DNA of 5,402 nucleotides, taken from positions 1 to 5,402 of the forward strand of contig JACCXR010000540.1 of the NCBI GenBank assembly GCA_013696915.1, read 5' to 3'. Source of the stretch: Euzebyaceae bacterium. Its GTDB lineage: Bacteria > Actinomycetota > Nitriliruptoria > Euzebyales > Egibacteraceae. The notes beneath the pieces were generated by a model. It made no database searches, was not told the origin of the DNA, and saw only the letters and a program-made list of their open reading frames with translations. The translations under genes and the position numbers were made by a program. Positions 1 through 5,402 of the stretch are shown here, in pieces (positions within the stretch are counted from its first letter, which is position 1; every line of letters begins with the position of its first letter).

Positions 1-81
1 GGCGACACCGGACGCGCCGAGGCCGGCGACGAGCACCATGCGTCCGGCCAGCGCCGCGCCCTCCGGGGGAGGGGCGCTCAT
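1..81 (-). CDS. murD: UDP-N-acetylmuramoyl-L-alanine--D-glutamate ligase, N-terminal fragment (runs off the left edge)
   Basis: Only the first 27 codons are present. MurD is the cytoplasmic ATP-dependent ligase that adds D-glutamate to UDP-MurNAc-L-alanine. The call rests on the peptide VLVAGLGASGVA at residues 16-27, which matches the Gly-rich beta-strand/turn (V-x-G-L-G-x-S-G) that opens the UDP-binding domain of MurD, and on its place directly after mraY, the usual dcw order. The ATG (81-79) overlaps the mraY TGA in an ATGA, so translation is probably coupled. A G-rich stretch (GGGTGGGG) lies about 6 bases upstream inside mraY and could serve as ribosome binding site. Residues 1-15 (MSAPPPEGAALAGRM) form a short extension before the first strand; an internal ATG at residue 15 is possible but has no supporting overlap. 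None of the catalytic ATP-binding domain is in view, so identity depends on one motif plus context. Confidence 0.88.
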   Translation of the reverse strand, partial: MSAPPPEGAALAGRMVLVAGLGASGVA

Positions 82-1148
82 CCCGGCCCCACCCGGGCGA
101 GGAACTCCGCGTAGAACAGCCCGAGCCCGAAGGCGACCGCGAGGCCGCCGATGATCCAGAAACGGACGATGACGGTGGTCTCCTGCCAGCCGGCGAGTTC
201 GAAGTGGTGATGCAACGGCGCCATCTTGAACACCCGTCGCCCGAACAGGCGGAAGCTGACCACCTGCACGATGACGCTGACGGTCTCGACGACGTAGAGG
301 CCGCCGATGATGACGAGCAGCAGCTCCGTCTCGGTGAGCACCGCGAGGGCGGCCAGCATGCCGCCGATGGCCAGCGAGCCGGTGTCGCCCATGAAGATCT
401 TCGCCGGCGGCGCGTTCCACCACAGGAACCCCAGTGCAGCGCCCATCGTCGCCGCAGCCGCGATCGCGATGGCGTCGGAGTGCAGCCACGCCTCGAACGA
501 GTAGTCGCCGGTGAAGGACACGATCCCGCCGGCGGAGTACGTCGCCGTCCCGTGGCGGAAGATCCAGAACGCGATGACGGTGTACGCGCCGAAGATCAGC
601 GCGCTCGTGCCGGCGGCGAGCCCGTCGAGGCCGTCGGTGAGGTTCACGGCGTTCGACGTCGCCGCGAGGATCAGGAAGCAGAACAGCGGGAACGTCCACC
701 CGAAGTCGAGGTCGAGGGTTCCGATGAAGGACACCTTCGTCGATGTCGATGCGACGTACTGCGCTCCGACGGCGAATGCGACGGCGACCAGGGCCTGCCC
801 GCCGAACTTGGCCGTCTTCGTCAGCCCGAGGTTGCGGTTGCGGCGCAGCTTGATGTAGTCGTCGAGGAACCCGACCGCGCCCATGCCGGCGAATGTCCCG
901 ATCGCGAGGGCCCCGCCGGCGGACCAGCGCCCGATGACCGCCGTCGCCACCGCGTAGCCGGTGATCGCGGACAGGATCATCGCCGTGCCGCCCATCGTGG
1001 GCGTGCCCCGCTTCGACATATGCGCCTGGGGACCGTCGGCGCGGATCAGCTGCCCGAACCCCCGCTGCCGGAAGAACCGGATGACCAGCGGCGTGCCGAC
1101 CAGCGAGAGCAGCAGCGAGACGCTGGCGGCGACGAGGATGCCCCTCAC
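78..1148 (-). CDS. mraY: Phospho-N-acetylmuramoyl-pentapeptide-transferase (lipid I synthase)
   Basis: This 356-residue integral membrane enzyme transfers phospho-MurNAc-pentapeptide from UDP to undecaprenyl phosphate, forming lipid I on the inner face of the membrane. The length is normal for the family. Hallmarks in order: GTPTMGG (48-54), the acidic pair D96-D97 in FLDDYIK, NLTDGLDG (169-176), the metal-site motif GDTGS (254-258), and the HHH triad (313-315) in PLHHHFE. About ten hydrophobic segments can be placed near residues 4-24, 55-73, 79-95, 117-132, 150-165, 182-197, 225-243, 258-273, 276-298 and 328-352, as expected for MraY. The start is the GTG at 1148-1146, which overlaps the murF stop as GTGA. 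The frame stays open upstream into murF, but that part is Arg-rich shadow sequence with no family resemblance. No strong Shine-Dalgarno precedes the GTG, so initiation probably relies on coupling to murF. The stop TGA (80-78) overlaps the murD ATG. Confidence 0.97.
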   Translation of the reverse strand: MRGILVAASVSLLLSLVGTPLVIRFFRQRGFGQLIRADGPQAHMSKRGTPTMGGTAMILSAITGYAVATAVIGRWSAGGALAIGTFAGMGAVGFLDDYIKLRRNRNLGLTKTAKFGGQALVAVAFAVGAQYVASTSTKVSFIGTLDLDFGWTFPLFCFLILAATSNAVNLTDGLDGLAAGTSALIFGAYTVIAFWIFRHGTATYSAGGIVSFTGDYSFEAWLHSDAIAIAAAATMGAALGFLWWNAPPAKIFMGDTGSLAIGGMLAALAVLTETELLLVIIGGLYVVETVSVIVQVVSFRLFGRRVFKMAPLHHHFELAGWQETTVIVRFWIIGGLAVAFGLGLFYAEFLARVGPG

Positions 1149-2542
1149 GCGGGCGGCCCGCCGTCGGGGGCGGCGGTGCCGAGCCGCTCGACGACACGCT
1201 CGAGGCCCACGGAGCGGCTGGCCTTCACGAGCACCGCATCGCCGGGGCGCAGGCGCGGGGAGAGGAGCGCGACGGCCTCGTCGACGTCGGCGGCGAGGTA
1301 GCAGTCCCCCTGCCCGTAGAAGCCCTCCTGGTCCGCGGCGTCGCGGATGGCCCGCGCGTCCTCGCCCACCACGACGAGGCCGTCGACGCCGAGCCGGATC
1401 GCGAGGCGTCCGATCCGGTCGTGGGCGGGCTCTCCGCCGGCGCCGAGCTCCGCCATCCGGCCGAGCACCGCCCAGCGGCGGCCCGGCACGTCGAGCTGCG
1501 CCAGGGTCTTCAGAGCCGATTCCATCGACGCGGGGTTCGCGTTGTAGGCGTCGTTGAGGATGGTGACGTCGTCGGCGGTGCGCTCGAGCTGCATGCGCCA
1601 GCGCGACACGAGCGCCGTCTCCAGCGCGGCCGCCGCGTCGCCGAGCGGGACCCCGCACGCGTCGGCGACCGCGAGCGCCGCCAGGGCGTTGCCGACGTTG
1701 TGCTCGCCCGGCACCGGCAGGCGCACGTCGACGTCGCGGACGCGGAAGCGCGCCCGGGCCAGCCCGTCGAGCCGCACGTCCTCCGCGCGCCAGTCCGCGT
1801 CGTCGGCGCGCCCGTAGGTGGCGATCCGGCCGGGCGCGCGGTCCGCCATGGCGGCCACCCTTGGGTCGTCGGCGTTGAGGACCGCCAGGCCGTCCGGCGC
1901 CAGGCCCTCGACGAGCTCGCCCTTCGCCGCCGCGACCGCGTCGATGGTGCCGAAGAACTCCAGGTGCGCGCCGGCGACGGTCGTCACCACCGCGACGTCC
2001 GGGCGGACGAGCGGCATCAGACCGGCGATCTGGCCGGCGCCGCGGGCGCCGATCTCGGCGACGAGCACCTCGCTGCCGAGCTCGAGCCGGCAGAACGTCA
2101 GCGGCACCCCGAGTTCGTTGTTGTACGAGCCGACGTTCGCGACGACCTGCCGTCCGGCGCCCACGGCCGCGGCGATGAGGTCCTTCGTCGTGGTCTTGCC
2201 GTTCGAACCGGTGACCGCCACGACGGCGGGGTCGGCGGTGTCACGGACCCATGCGCCCAGGCCGAGCAGGGCGTCGGCCGCGTCGTCGACCACGATCGCG
2301 CCCGGTGTGCCCGGCAGCGGCCAGCCGGCCTCGACGAGCATCCCGGCCGCGCCGCGGGCCGCCGCGTCGGTGAGGTAGTCGTGGCCGTCCAAGTGCTCGC
2401 CGGGCAGCGGGACGAACAGCGAGCCCGCCCGCGCCGTCCGCGAGTCGATCGTGACGTCGTCGACGCGTCGCCCGCCGTCGGCGTCGTCGACCAGTTCGCC
2501 GCCGACGACGTCGGCGAGCTGCTCCAGGGTGAGCGGGATCAC
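1145..2542 (-). CDS. murF: UDP-N-acetylmuramoyl-tripeptide--D-alanyl-D-alanine ligase
   Basis: This 465-residue cytoplasmic Mur ligase adds the dipeptide D-Ala-D-Ala to UDP-MurNAc-tripeptide with ATP, finishing the soluble precursor that MraY uses. Three Mur-ligase domains are recognisable. The N-terminal UDP-substrate domain (about 1-105) contains DSRTARAG (33-40) and LPGEHLDGHDY (46-56). The central ATPase domain has the P-loop TGSNGKTTT (111-119, Lys116), SYNNELGVPLT (139-149), AEIGARG (162-168) and the likely carbamylated Lys207 in AAKGEL. The C-terminal domain follows the SRWRM segment (313-317), with DAYNANP (331-337) and KASRSVGLE (440-448). SYNNE and DAYNANP separate MurF from MurC, MurD and MurE. 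The start is GTG (2542-2540), overlapping the murE TGA as GTGA; a G-run (GGGGG) sits about 7-12 bases upstream inside murE. The stop overlaps the mraY GTG in the same way. One oddity: residue 362 in VLGRMAELG is Arg, where many homologues carry Asp or Glu; this position is known to me as variable, so activity is not in doubt. Confidence 0.97.
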   Translation of the reverse strand: MIPLTLEQLADVVGGELVDDADGGRRVDDVTIDSRTARAGSLFVPLPGEHLDGHDYLTDAAARGAAGMLVEAGWPLPGTPGAIVVDDAADALLGLGAWVRDTADPAVVAVTGSNGKTTTKDLIAAAVGAGRQVVANVGSYNNELGVPLTFCRLELGSEVLVAEIGARGAGQIAGLMPLVRPDVAVVTTVAGAHLEFFGTIDAVAAAKGELVEGLAPDGLAVLNADDPRVAAMADRAPGRIATYGRADDADWRAEDVRLDGLARARFRVRDVDVRLPVPGEHNVGNALAALAVADACGVPLGDAAAALETALVSRWRMQLERTADDVTILNDAYNANPASMESALKTLAQLDVPGRRWAVLGRMAELGAGGEPAHDRIGRLAIRLGVDGLVVVGEDARAIRDAADQEGFYGQGDCYLAADVDEAVALLSPRLRPGDAVLVKASRSVGLERVVERLGTAAPDGGPPA

Positions 2543-4098
2543 GGTGGCGCCCCCGCACCGTCGCGGGCCGCGAGTGCCTCGGCCGCCACGGTGCGGTCGT
2601 CGAAGGGGACGACCCGGTCGGCGAACTCCTGGGACGTCTCGTGGCCCTTGCCGGCGATCACGACGATGTCACCGGCCGCAGCCTCGCCGAGGGCCGCGGC
2701 GATGGCGGTGCGCCGGTCCTCCTCGACCGTCCAGCGGGCGCCGGCGACCGTGCGGGCGCCGTCGGCCATCGCCGCGAGGATGGCGCGGGGGTCCTCGCTG
2801 CGGGGGTTGTCGCTCGTGAGGACCGCGACGTCGGCGAGTGCGGCGGCGGTCGCGCCCATCAGCGGGCGCTTGCCGGCGTCGCGGTCCCCTCCGCAGCCGA
2901 TGACGACGAGGACCCGGCCGGCGGGCCCGCCCGTCATCGGGCGGCGATGCCCGCCGGCAACGCCGGTGTGGCGGTCGTCGTCCGCCAGGCGCCGGGCGGC
3001 GGCGAGGACGTTCGCCAGCGAGTCGGGCGTGTGGGCGTAGTCCACGAACACGCCGAACGGCTGGCCGGCCTCGACCGGCTCCAACCGTCCGGGGACGCCG
3101 GCGAGGGCGGTCACGCCGGCGGCGGCCGCGTCGAGGTCGAGCCCCGTCGCCTCCGCCGCGGCGAGGGCGCACAGGGCGTTCGCGACGTTGAAGTGTCCCG
3201 GCAGCCGGGTGCGGACCCGGACGGCGCGCCCGCCGATCGCGGCGGTGAAGATCGCCCCGCGCCGGTCCGCCGTGACGTCGCGGGCGATGGCCGCCGCGCC
3301 GGCGGCCGTGCCCGACGGTGACACCCGCAGGATCTCGACCGTCGCCAGGTCCGCGAGCCGGGCGCCCCAAGGGTCGTCGACGTTGACGACGCCGACGGGG
3401 GTGTGCTCGGAGACGAAGAGGCGGGCCTTTGCGGCGAAGTAGTCGTCGAGGTCGCGGTGGAAGTCCAGATGGTCCTGGCTGAGGTTGGTGAACACGGCGG
3501 CGGCGAAGACGGTGCCGGCGACCCGTCCGAGGGCGAGCCCGTGGCTGGACACCTCCATGGCGGCGCCGGTGACCCCCGCGGCGACCATGCGGCGCAGGAG
3601 CCGCTGGAGGTCGGGCGCCTCGGGGGTCGTTCGGACCCCGGCGACGGGCTCGCCGGCGACGCGGGTGGAGACGGTGCCGATCAGCCCGGTGCGATGGCCC
3701 GCCGCGGCCAGGATCGACTCCAGCAGGTACGCGGTGGTCGTCTTGCCGTTCGTGCCGGTCACGCCGAGGAGCAGCAGGGACCGCGACGGGTGCCCGTGCA
3801 CCGCCGTGGCGGCCGGCCCCAGGGCGTCGGCCACCGACGGGACGAGCAGCTGCGGGACCGCCACCGGCAGCACCCGCTCGACCAGCAGCGCGGGGCTGCC
3901 GGCCGCCACCGCAGCGGCCGCGTAGTCGTGCCCGTCGACGCGGCGACCGGGGCGGCAGGCGTACAGGACCCCCGGAGCCGCCTGCCGGTGGTCGTGCGTC
4001 ACGTCGACGAGACGGACGGGGGCGCACCCGGCGGGGCGGCCGGCGTCATCGAGACGCCCGCCGTCCGGCAGCGCGGCCAGCAGATCGGTCGGCGTCAC
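2539..4098 (-). CDS. murE: UDP-N-acetylmuramoyl-L-alanyl-D-glutamate ligase, predicted meso-diaminopimelate-adding
   Basis: This 519-residue cytoplasmic Mur ligase adds the third stem-peptide residue to UDP-MurNAc-L-Ala-D-Glu using ATP. Motifs in order: P-loop TGTNGKTTT (114-122, Lys119), TTPEA (157-161), MEVSSHGL (181-188), TNLSQDHLDFH (204-214), likely carbamylated Lys224 in AAKARLF, HFNVANAL (302-309), GRLE (337-340), DYAHTPDSL (353-361), GCGGDRDAGKRPLMG (401-415), DNPRSEDP (430-437) and GKGHET (483-488). The DNPR tetrad binds the substrate amino acid and in the family marks meso-diaminopimelate specificity, whereas lysine-adding enzymes differ at the Arg. A Gly-rich stretch at about 374-394 lengthens the loop before the GCGGDRD strand. 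The chosen start is GTG at 4098-4096, preceded by GAGGA with 5-base spacing and giving a family-like N-terminus (VTPTDLLAAL). The frame stays open to an ATG at 4152 (18 more residues), but that ATG lacks a Shine-Dalgarno. The stop overlaps murF as GTGA. Upstream ftsI ends 138 bases away. Confidence 0.96.
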   Translation of the reverse strand: MTPTDLLAALPDGGRLDDAGRPAGCAPVRLVDVTHDHRQAAPGVLYACRPGRRVDGHDYAAAAVAAGSPALLVERVLPVAVPQLLVPSVADALGPAATAVHGHPSRSLLLLGVTGTNGKTTTAYLLESILAAAGHRTGLIGTVSTRVAGEPVAGVRTTPEAPDLQRLLRRMVAAGVTGAAMEVSSHGLALGRVAGTVFAAAVFTNLSQDHLDFHRDLDDYFAAKARLFVSEHTPVGVVNVDDPWGARLADLATVEILRVSPSGTAAGAAAIARDVTADRRGAIFTAAIGGRAVRVRTRLPGHFNVANALCALAAAEATGLDLDAAAAGVTALAGVPGRLEPVEAGQPFGVFVDYAHTPDSLANVLAAARRLADDDRHTGVAGGHRRPMTGGPAGRVLVVIGCGGDRDAGKRPLMGATAAALADVAVLTSDNPRSEDPRAILAAMADGARTVAGARWTVEEDRRTAIAAALGEAAAGDIVVIAGKGHETSQEFADRVVPFDDRTVAAEALAARDGAGAPP

Positions 4099-4103
4099 AG
4101 AAA

Positions 4104-4108
4104 TCCTC
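4104..4108 (-). promoter_or_regulatory. Ribosome binding site that decides the murE start
   Basis: The minus strand reads GAGGA, then five bases (TTTCT), then GTG at 4098. This is a good Shine-Dalgarno match at a normal distance. The alternative in-frame ATG at 4152 is preceded by GGGCGCCACCCGT, which offers no comparable match. This is the main reason for preferring the GTG start. murE does not overlap its upstream neighbour, unlike the three genes downstream of it, so it needs its own initiation signal. Confidence 0.7.
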
Positions 4109-4201
4109 GGGCGAGGCTGGAGGTCGGGACGAACAGACGTGGCTGCGAGCATACGGGTGGCGCCCGCCGATCCCCGGCAGCGGCCACGGTCGGTCGGCCA
4201 G

Positions 4202-4215
4202 CGACGCCGGCGTCG
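4202..4215. repeat. 14-base perfect palindrome in the ftsI-murE gap
   Basis: CGACGCCGGCGTCG is identical to its own reverse complement over all 14 bases and lies about 22 bases after the ftsI stop. A perfect two-fold symmetric site of this size fits an operator for a dimeric regulator, but no family-specific consensus is recognised. GC-rich DNA produces such palindromes by chance more readily than balanced DNA, so the functional reading is tentative. Confidence 0.35.
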
Positions 4216-4228
4216 TTCTCAGGTCGCG

Positions 4229-4257
4229 CCGGCCGGCTACGGCGCGGCGCCGGCCGG
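4229..4257 (-). terminator. GC-only stem-loop straddling the ftsI stop codon (possible weak terminator or processing site)
   Basis: On the minus strand CCGGCCGGC (4257-4249) pairs perfectly with GCCGGCCGG (4237-4229) across an 11-base loop that contains the first two bases of the TAG stop. The nine base pairs are all G:C. No T-run follows, so this is not a canonical intrinsic terminator. A U-less hairpin could cause partial termination, RNA processing or stabilisation of the ftsI 3' end. The left arm belongs to the last unit of the repeat that encodes the FtsI tail, so the structure may be a by-product of that repeat. Confidence 0.35.
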
Positions 4258-5402
4258 GCTCGGCGTGGCGCCGGCCGACCCCGGCGTGGCGCTGGCCGCG
4301 GGCTCGGGAACCGCGGGCGACGCACTCGGGGGGATCCGCCGGTCGGACAGGGCGAAGGCCATGATGTCGCTGAAGACGGGGGCGGCCGTCGAGCCGCCGT
4401 AGTAGACGGGCCCGGGTTCGTCGAGCATGACGGCGACGACCAGGGCCGGGTCGTCCACCGGGGCGAAGCCGACGAAGCTCGCGATGTACGCCCCGGGCTC
4501 GTAGCCGCGGCGGTTCTCGTACGCCTTCTGCGCCGTGCCGGTCTTGCCGCCCACGTCGTAGCCGGGCACGGCCGCGAGCGCGCCCGTCCCCTGCTCGCCG
4601 TCGACGACCCGTTCCAGCATGTCGGACACGGCGTCCGCGGTCGTCTCGGAGACGACGCGCCGCCGCTCGGCCGCCTCGACGGGGCTCAGCGAGCCGTCGG
4701 GGCCGACCGTGCCGCGGACGAGCGACGGCTCCACCCACTCGCCGCCCGACGCGACGACGCCGAACACCTGCGCCACCTGCAGCAGCGTCGCCGACACGCC
4801 CTGCCCGATCGCGATCGTCGGCAGGCTCGAGTTCGTCCAGTCCTCTACGTCGGCGAGGATGCCGTCGGACTCGCCGGGGAAGCCCAGACCCGTGGGCCCG
4901 CCGAGCCCGAACCGAGTCACGTAGTCGTGCAGGCGCCGCGCCCCGAGCTGCTCGGCGATCTGGATCGTGCCCACGTTCGACGACCGCTCGATGATCCCCG
5001 CGACCGTGTAGACCTCCGTCTCGTGCCGCGCGGCGTCCCGGAAGGTCTCGGGGGCGATCTCGTAGGAGTACGGCACGGTGAACGTGGTGCCAGGAGACAC
5101 GACGCCCTCCTCGAGGGCGCCGGCGACGGTGATGACCTTGTTGACGCTCCCGGGCTCGAACACGTCTGTGAGTGCGCGGTTGCGGCGGGCGTACACATCG
5201 GCGCGGCCGATGTCCTCGGGCGCGAACCCCGGCACGGACGCCAGTGCGAGGATTTCCCCGCTGCGGGCGTCGAGGACGACCGCCGAGCCGCCCTCGGCCC
5301 CGTAGTCCTCGACCGCGGTGGCGAGCGCCTCCTCGGCGTGGTGCTGGATCTGGCGGTCGAGGGTCAGCACCAGGTCGGTCCCGGGCGTGGCGGGCAGCAC
5401 CT
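4237..5402 (-). CDS. ftsI: Septal peptidoglycan transpeptidase, class B penicillin-binding protein, C-terminal part (5' end beyond the right edge)
   Basis: About 387 codons are visible, covering the penicillin-binding domain. FtsI (PBP3) is a membrane-anchored enzyme facing the outside that cross-links peptidoglycan at the division septum with FtsW. Counting from the Val codon at 5400, the sequence opens with PGTDLVLTLDRQIQ (6-19), the entry to the transpeptidase domain. The three active-site motifs follow: SVNK (85-88, nucleophile Ser85) in FEPGSVNK, SSN (140-142), and KTGTA (286-290). GQGVSATLLQ (199-208) and YYGGSTAAPVF (333-343) are also class B features. The Met-like first codon is an internal GTG, not the start; the transmembrane anchor and dimerisation region lie outside the window. 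After residue 350 comes an Ala/Pro/Ser tail of about 37 residues ending in three heptad units. No PASTA domain is present. The position directly upstream of murE favours FtsI over the elongation enzyme MrdA. Confidence 0.93.
   Translation of the reverse strand, partial: VLPATPGTDLVLTLDRQIQHHAEEALATAVEDYGAEGGSAVVLDARSGEILALASVPGFAPEDIGRADVYARRNRALTDVFEPGSVNKVITVAGALEEGVVSPGTTFTVPYSYEIAPETFRDAARHETEVYTVAGIIERSSNVGTIQIAEQLGARRLHDYVTRFGLGGPTGLGFPGESDGILADVEDWTNSSLPTIAIGQGVSATLLQVAQVFGVVASGGEWVEPSLVRGTVGPDGSLSPVEAAERRRVVSETTADAVSDMLERVVDGEQGTGALAAVPGYDVGGKTGTAQKAYENRRGYEPGAYIASFVGFAPVDDPALVVAVMLDEPGPVYYGGSTAAPVFSDIMAFALSDRRIPPSASPAVPEPAASATPGSAGATPSPAGAAP
4240..4302 (-). repeat. Three tandem 21-base repeats encoding heptapeptide units at the FtsI C-terminus
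   Basis: Three contiguous 21-base units (4302-4282, 4281-4261, 4260-4240 on the minus strand) share a GGCGYGGCGCYGGCCG core when read on the plus strand. They encode PAASATP, GSAGATP and SPAGAAP in the ftsI frame, ending at the stop codon. The period is a whole number of codons, so gain or loss of units would only change tail length. Units differ at a few positions, so the array is not a recent perfect duplication. Confidence 0.75.

Larger units (their letters stand above)
4099..4236 (-). other. ftsI-murE intergenic gap, the only non-coding stretch in the window
   Basis: These 138 bases separate the ftsI TAG from the murE GTG. They hold one arm of the stem-loop at 4229-4257, a 14-base perfect palindrome at 4202-4215, and the murE ribosome binding site. 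A TATGCT hexamer on the minus strand (4153-4148) resembles a -10 box and would give a leader of roughly 40 bases, but no TTGACA-like hexamer lies 16-18 bases upstream, so a promoter is only a possibility. If murE instead begins at the ATG at 4152, the gap shrinks to 84 bases. No small gene or RNA gene is recognisable here. Confidence 0.6.

Noticed and set aside
204..1301. Plus-strand open frame of 365 codons opposite mraY
   Set aside because: Its composition is dominated by Arg, Asp, Glu and Gly, as expected of the complement of hydrophobic codons, and it runs across the mraY-murF junction. No domain is visible.
1149..1658. Extension of mraY upstream of the GTG at 1148
   Set aside because: The frame is open, but the added 170 residues are Arg-rich, overlap murF fully and resemble no MraY N-terminus. 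The GTGA overlap start gives a normal-length enzyme.
1421..3040. Long plus-strand open frame (539 codons) opposite murF and murE
   Set aside because: It is a by-product of high GC and third-position bias on the opposite strand. The translation is Arg/Ala/Gly/Val-rich, has no recognisable motif, and spans two genes with strong family evidence.
2669..4027. Minus-strand open frame of 452 codons in a shifted frame inside murE
   Set aside because: The product is almost entirely Arg/Pro/Gly/Ala, typical of a frame-shifted reading of a GC-rich gene. MurE in the other frame has every family motif.
4099..4152. Longer murE from the ATG at 4152
   Set aside because: This would add 18 residues not expected in MurE, and the ATG lacks a Shine-Dalgarno, whereas the GTG at 4098 has GAGGA at good spacing. 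It is not excluded.
4148..4153. TATGCT on the minus strand as a -10 promoter element for murE
   Set aside because: No plausible -35 hexamer lies 16-18 bases upstream; the sequence there is purely GC-rich. A single hexamer match is insufficient.
5398..5400. GTG near the right edge as a start codon for the penicillin-binding protein
   Set aside because: It is an internal valine just before PGTDLVLTLDRQIQ, a segment that in class B enzymes follows a long N-terminal region. The gene is simply cut by the window edge.
1..5402. Mobile elements, tRNA or rRNA genes, CRISPR arrays, phage or defence genes
   Set aside because: The window is filled by five core cell wall genes with one 138-base gap. No terminal inverted repeats, integrase, repeat-spacer pattern or RNA-gene-like sequence is visible.

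Overview
The window is a very GC-rich stretch of chromosomal DNA carrying part of the division and cell wall (dcw) cluster. All genes lie on the minus strand. In transcription order, from the right edge to the left, they are ftsI (3' part), murE, murF, mraY and murD (first 27 codons). The order ftsI-murE-murF-mraY-murD, the strong G/C preference at codon third positions, the frequent GTG starts and the style of the MurE, MraY and FtsI motifs point to a member of the Actinomycetota. A deep-branching lineage such as Acidimicrobiia or Nitriliruptoria is a guess; the sequence alone does not fix the class.

Layout: positions 5402-4237 hold the transpeptidase domain and an Ala/Pro-rich tail of a class B penicillin-binding protein (FtsI). 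Next comes the only real gap, 4236-4099 (138 bases). It contains a perfect 14-base palindrome, the distal arm of a GC-rich stem-loop that straddles the ftsI stop codon, and a Shine-Dalgarno sequence for murE. From there murE (4098-2539), murF (2542-1145), mraY (1148-78) and murD (81 to beyond the left edge) are chained by three consecutive 4-base stop/start overlaps (GTGA, GTGA, ATGA). This implies one transcript and translational coupling.

Together the genes make the late peptidoglycan precursor and use it at the septum. MurD adds D-Glu to UDP-MurNAc-L-Ala. MurE adds the third residue, which its DNPR motif predicts to be meso-diaminopimelate. MurF adds D-Ala-D-Ala. MraY moves the phospho-MurNAc-pentapeptide onto undecaprenyl phosphate to give lipid I. 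FtsI cross-links the finished strands during division.

No mobile element, RNA gene, CRISPR array or undescribed system is visible. The region is ordinary core genome. The points worth a second look are small: the ftsI-murE junction, the three-unit heptapeptide repeat at the end of FtsI, and a Gly-rich insertion in MurE.
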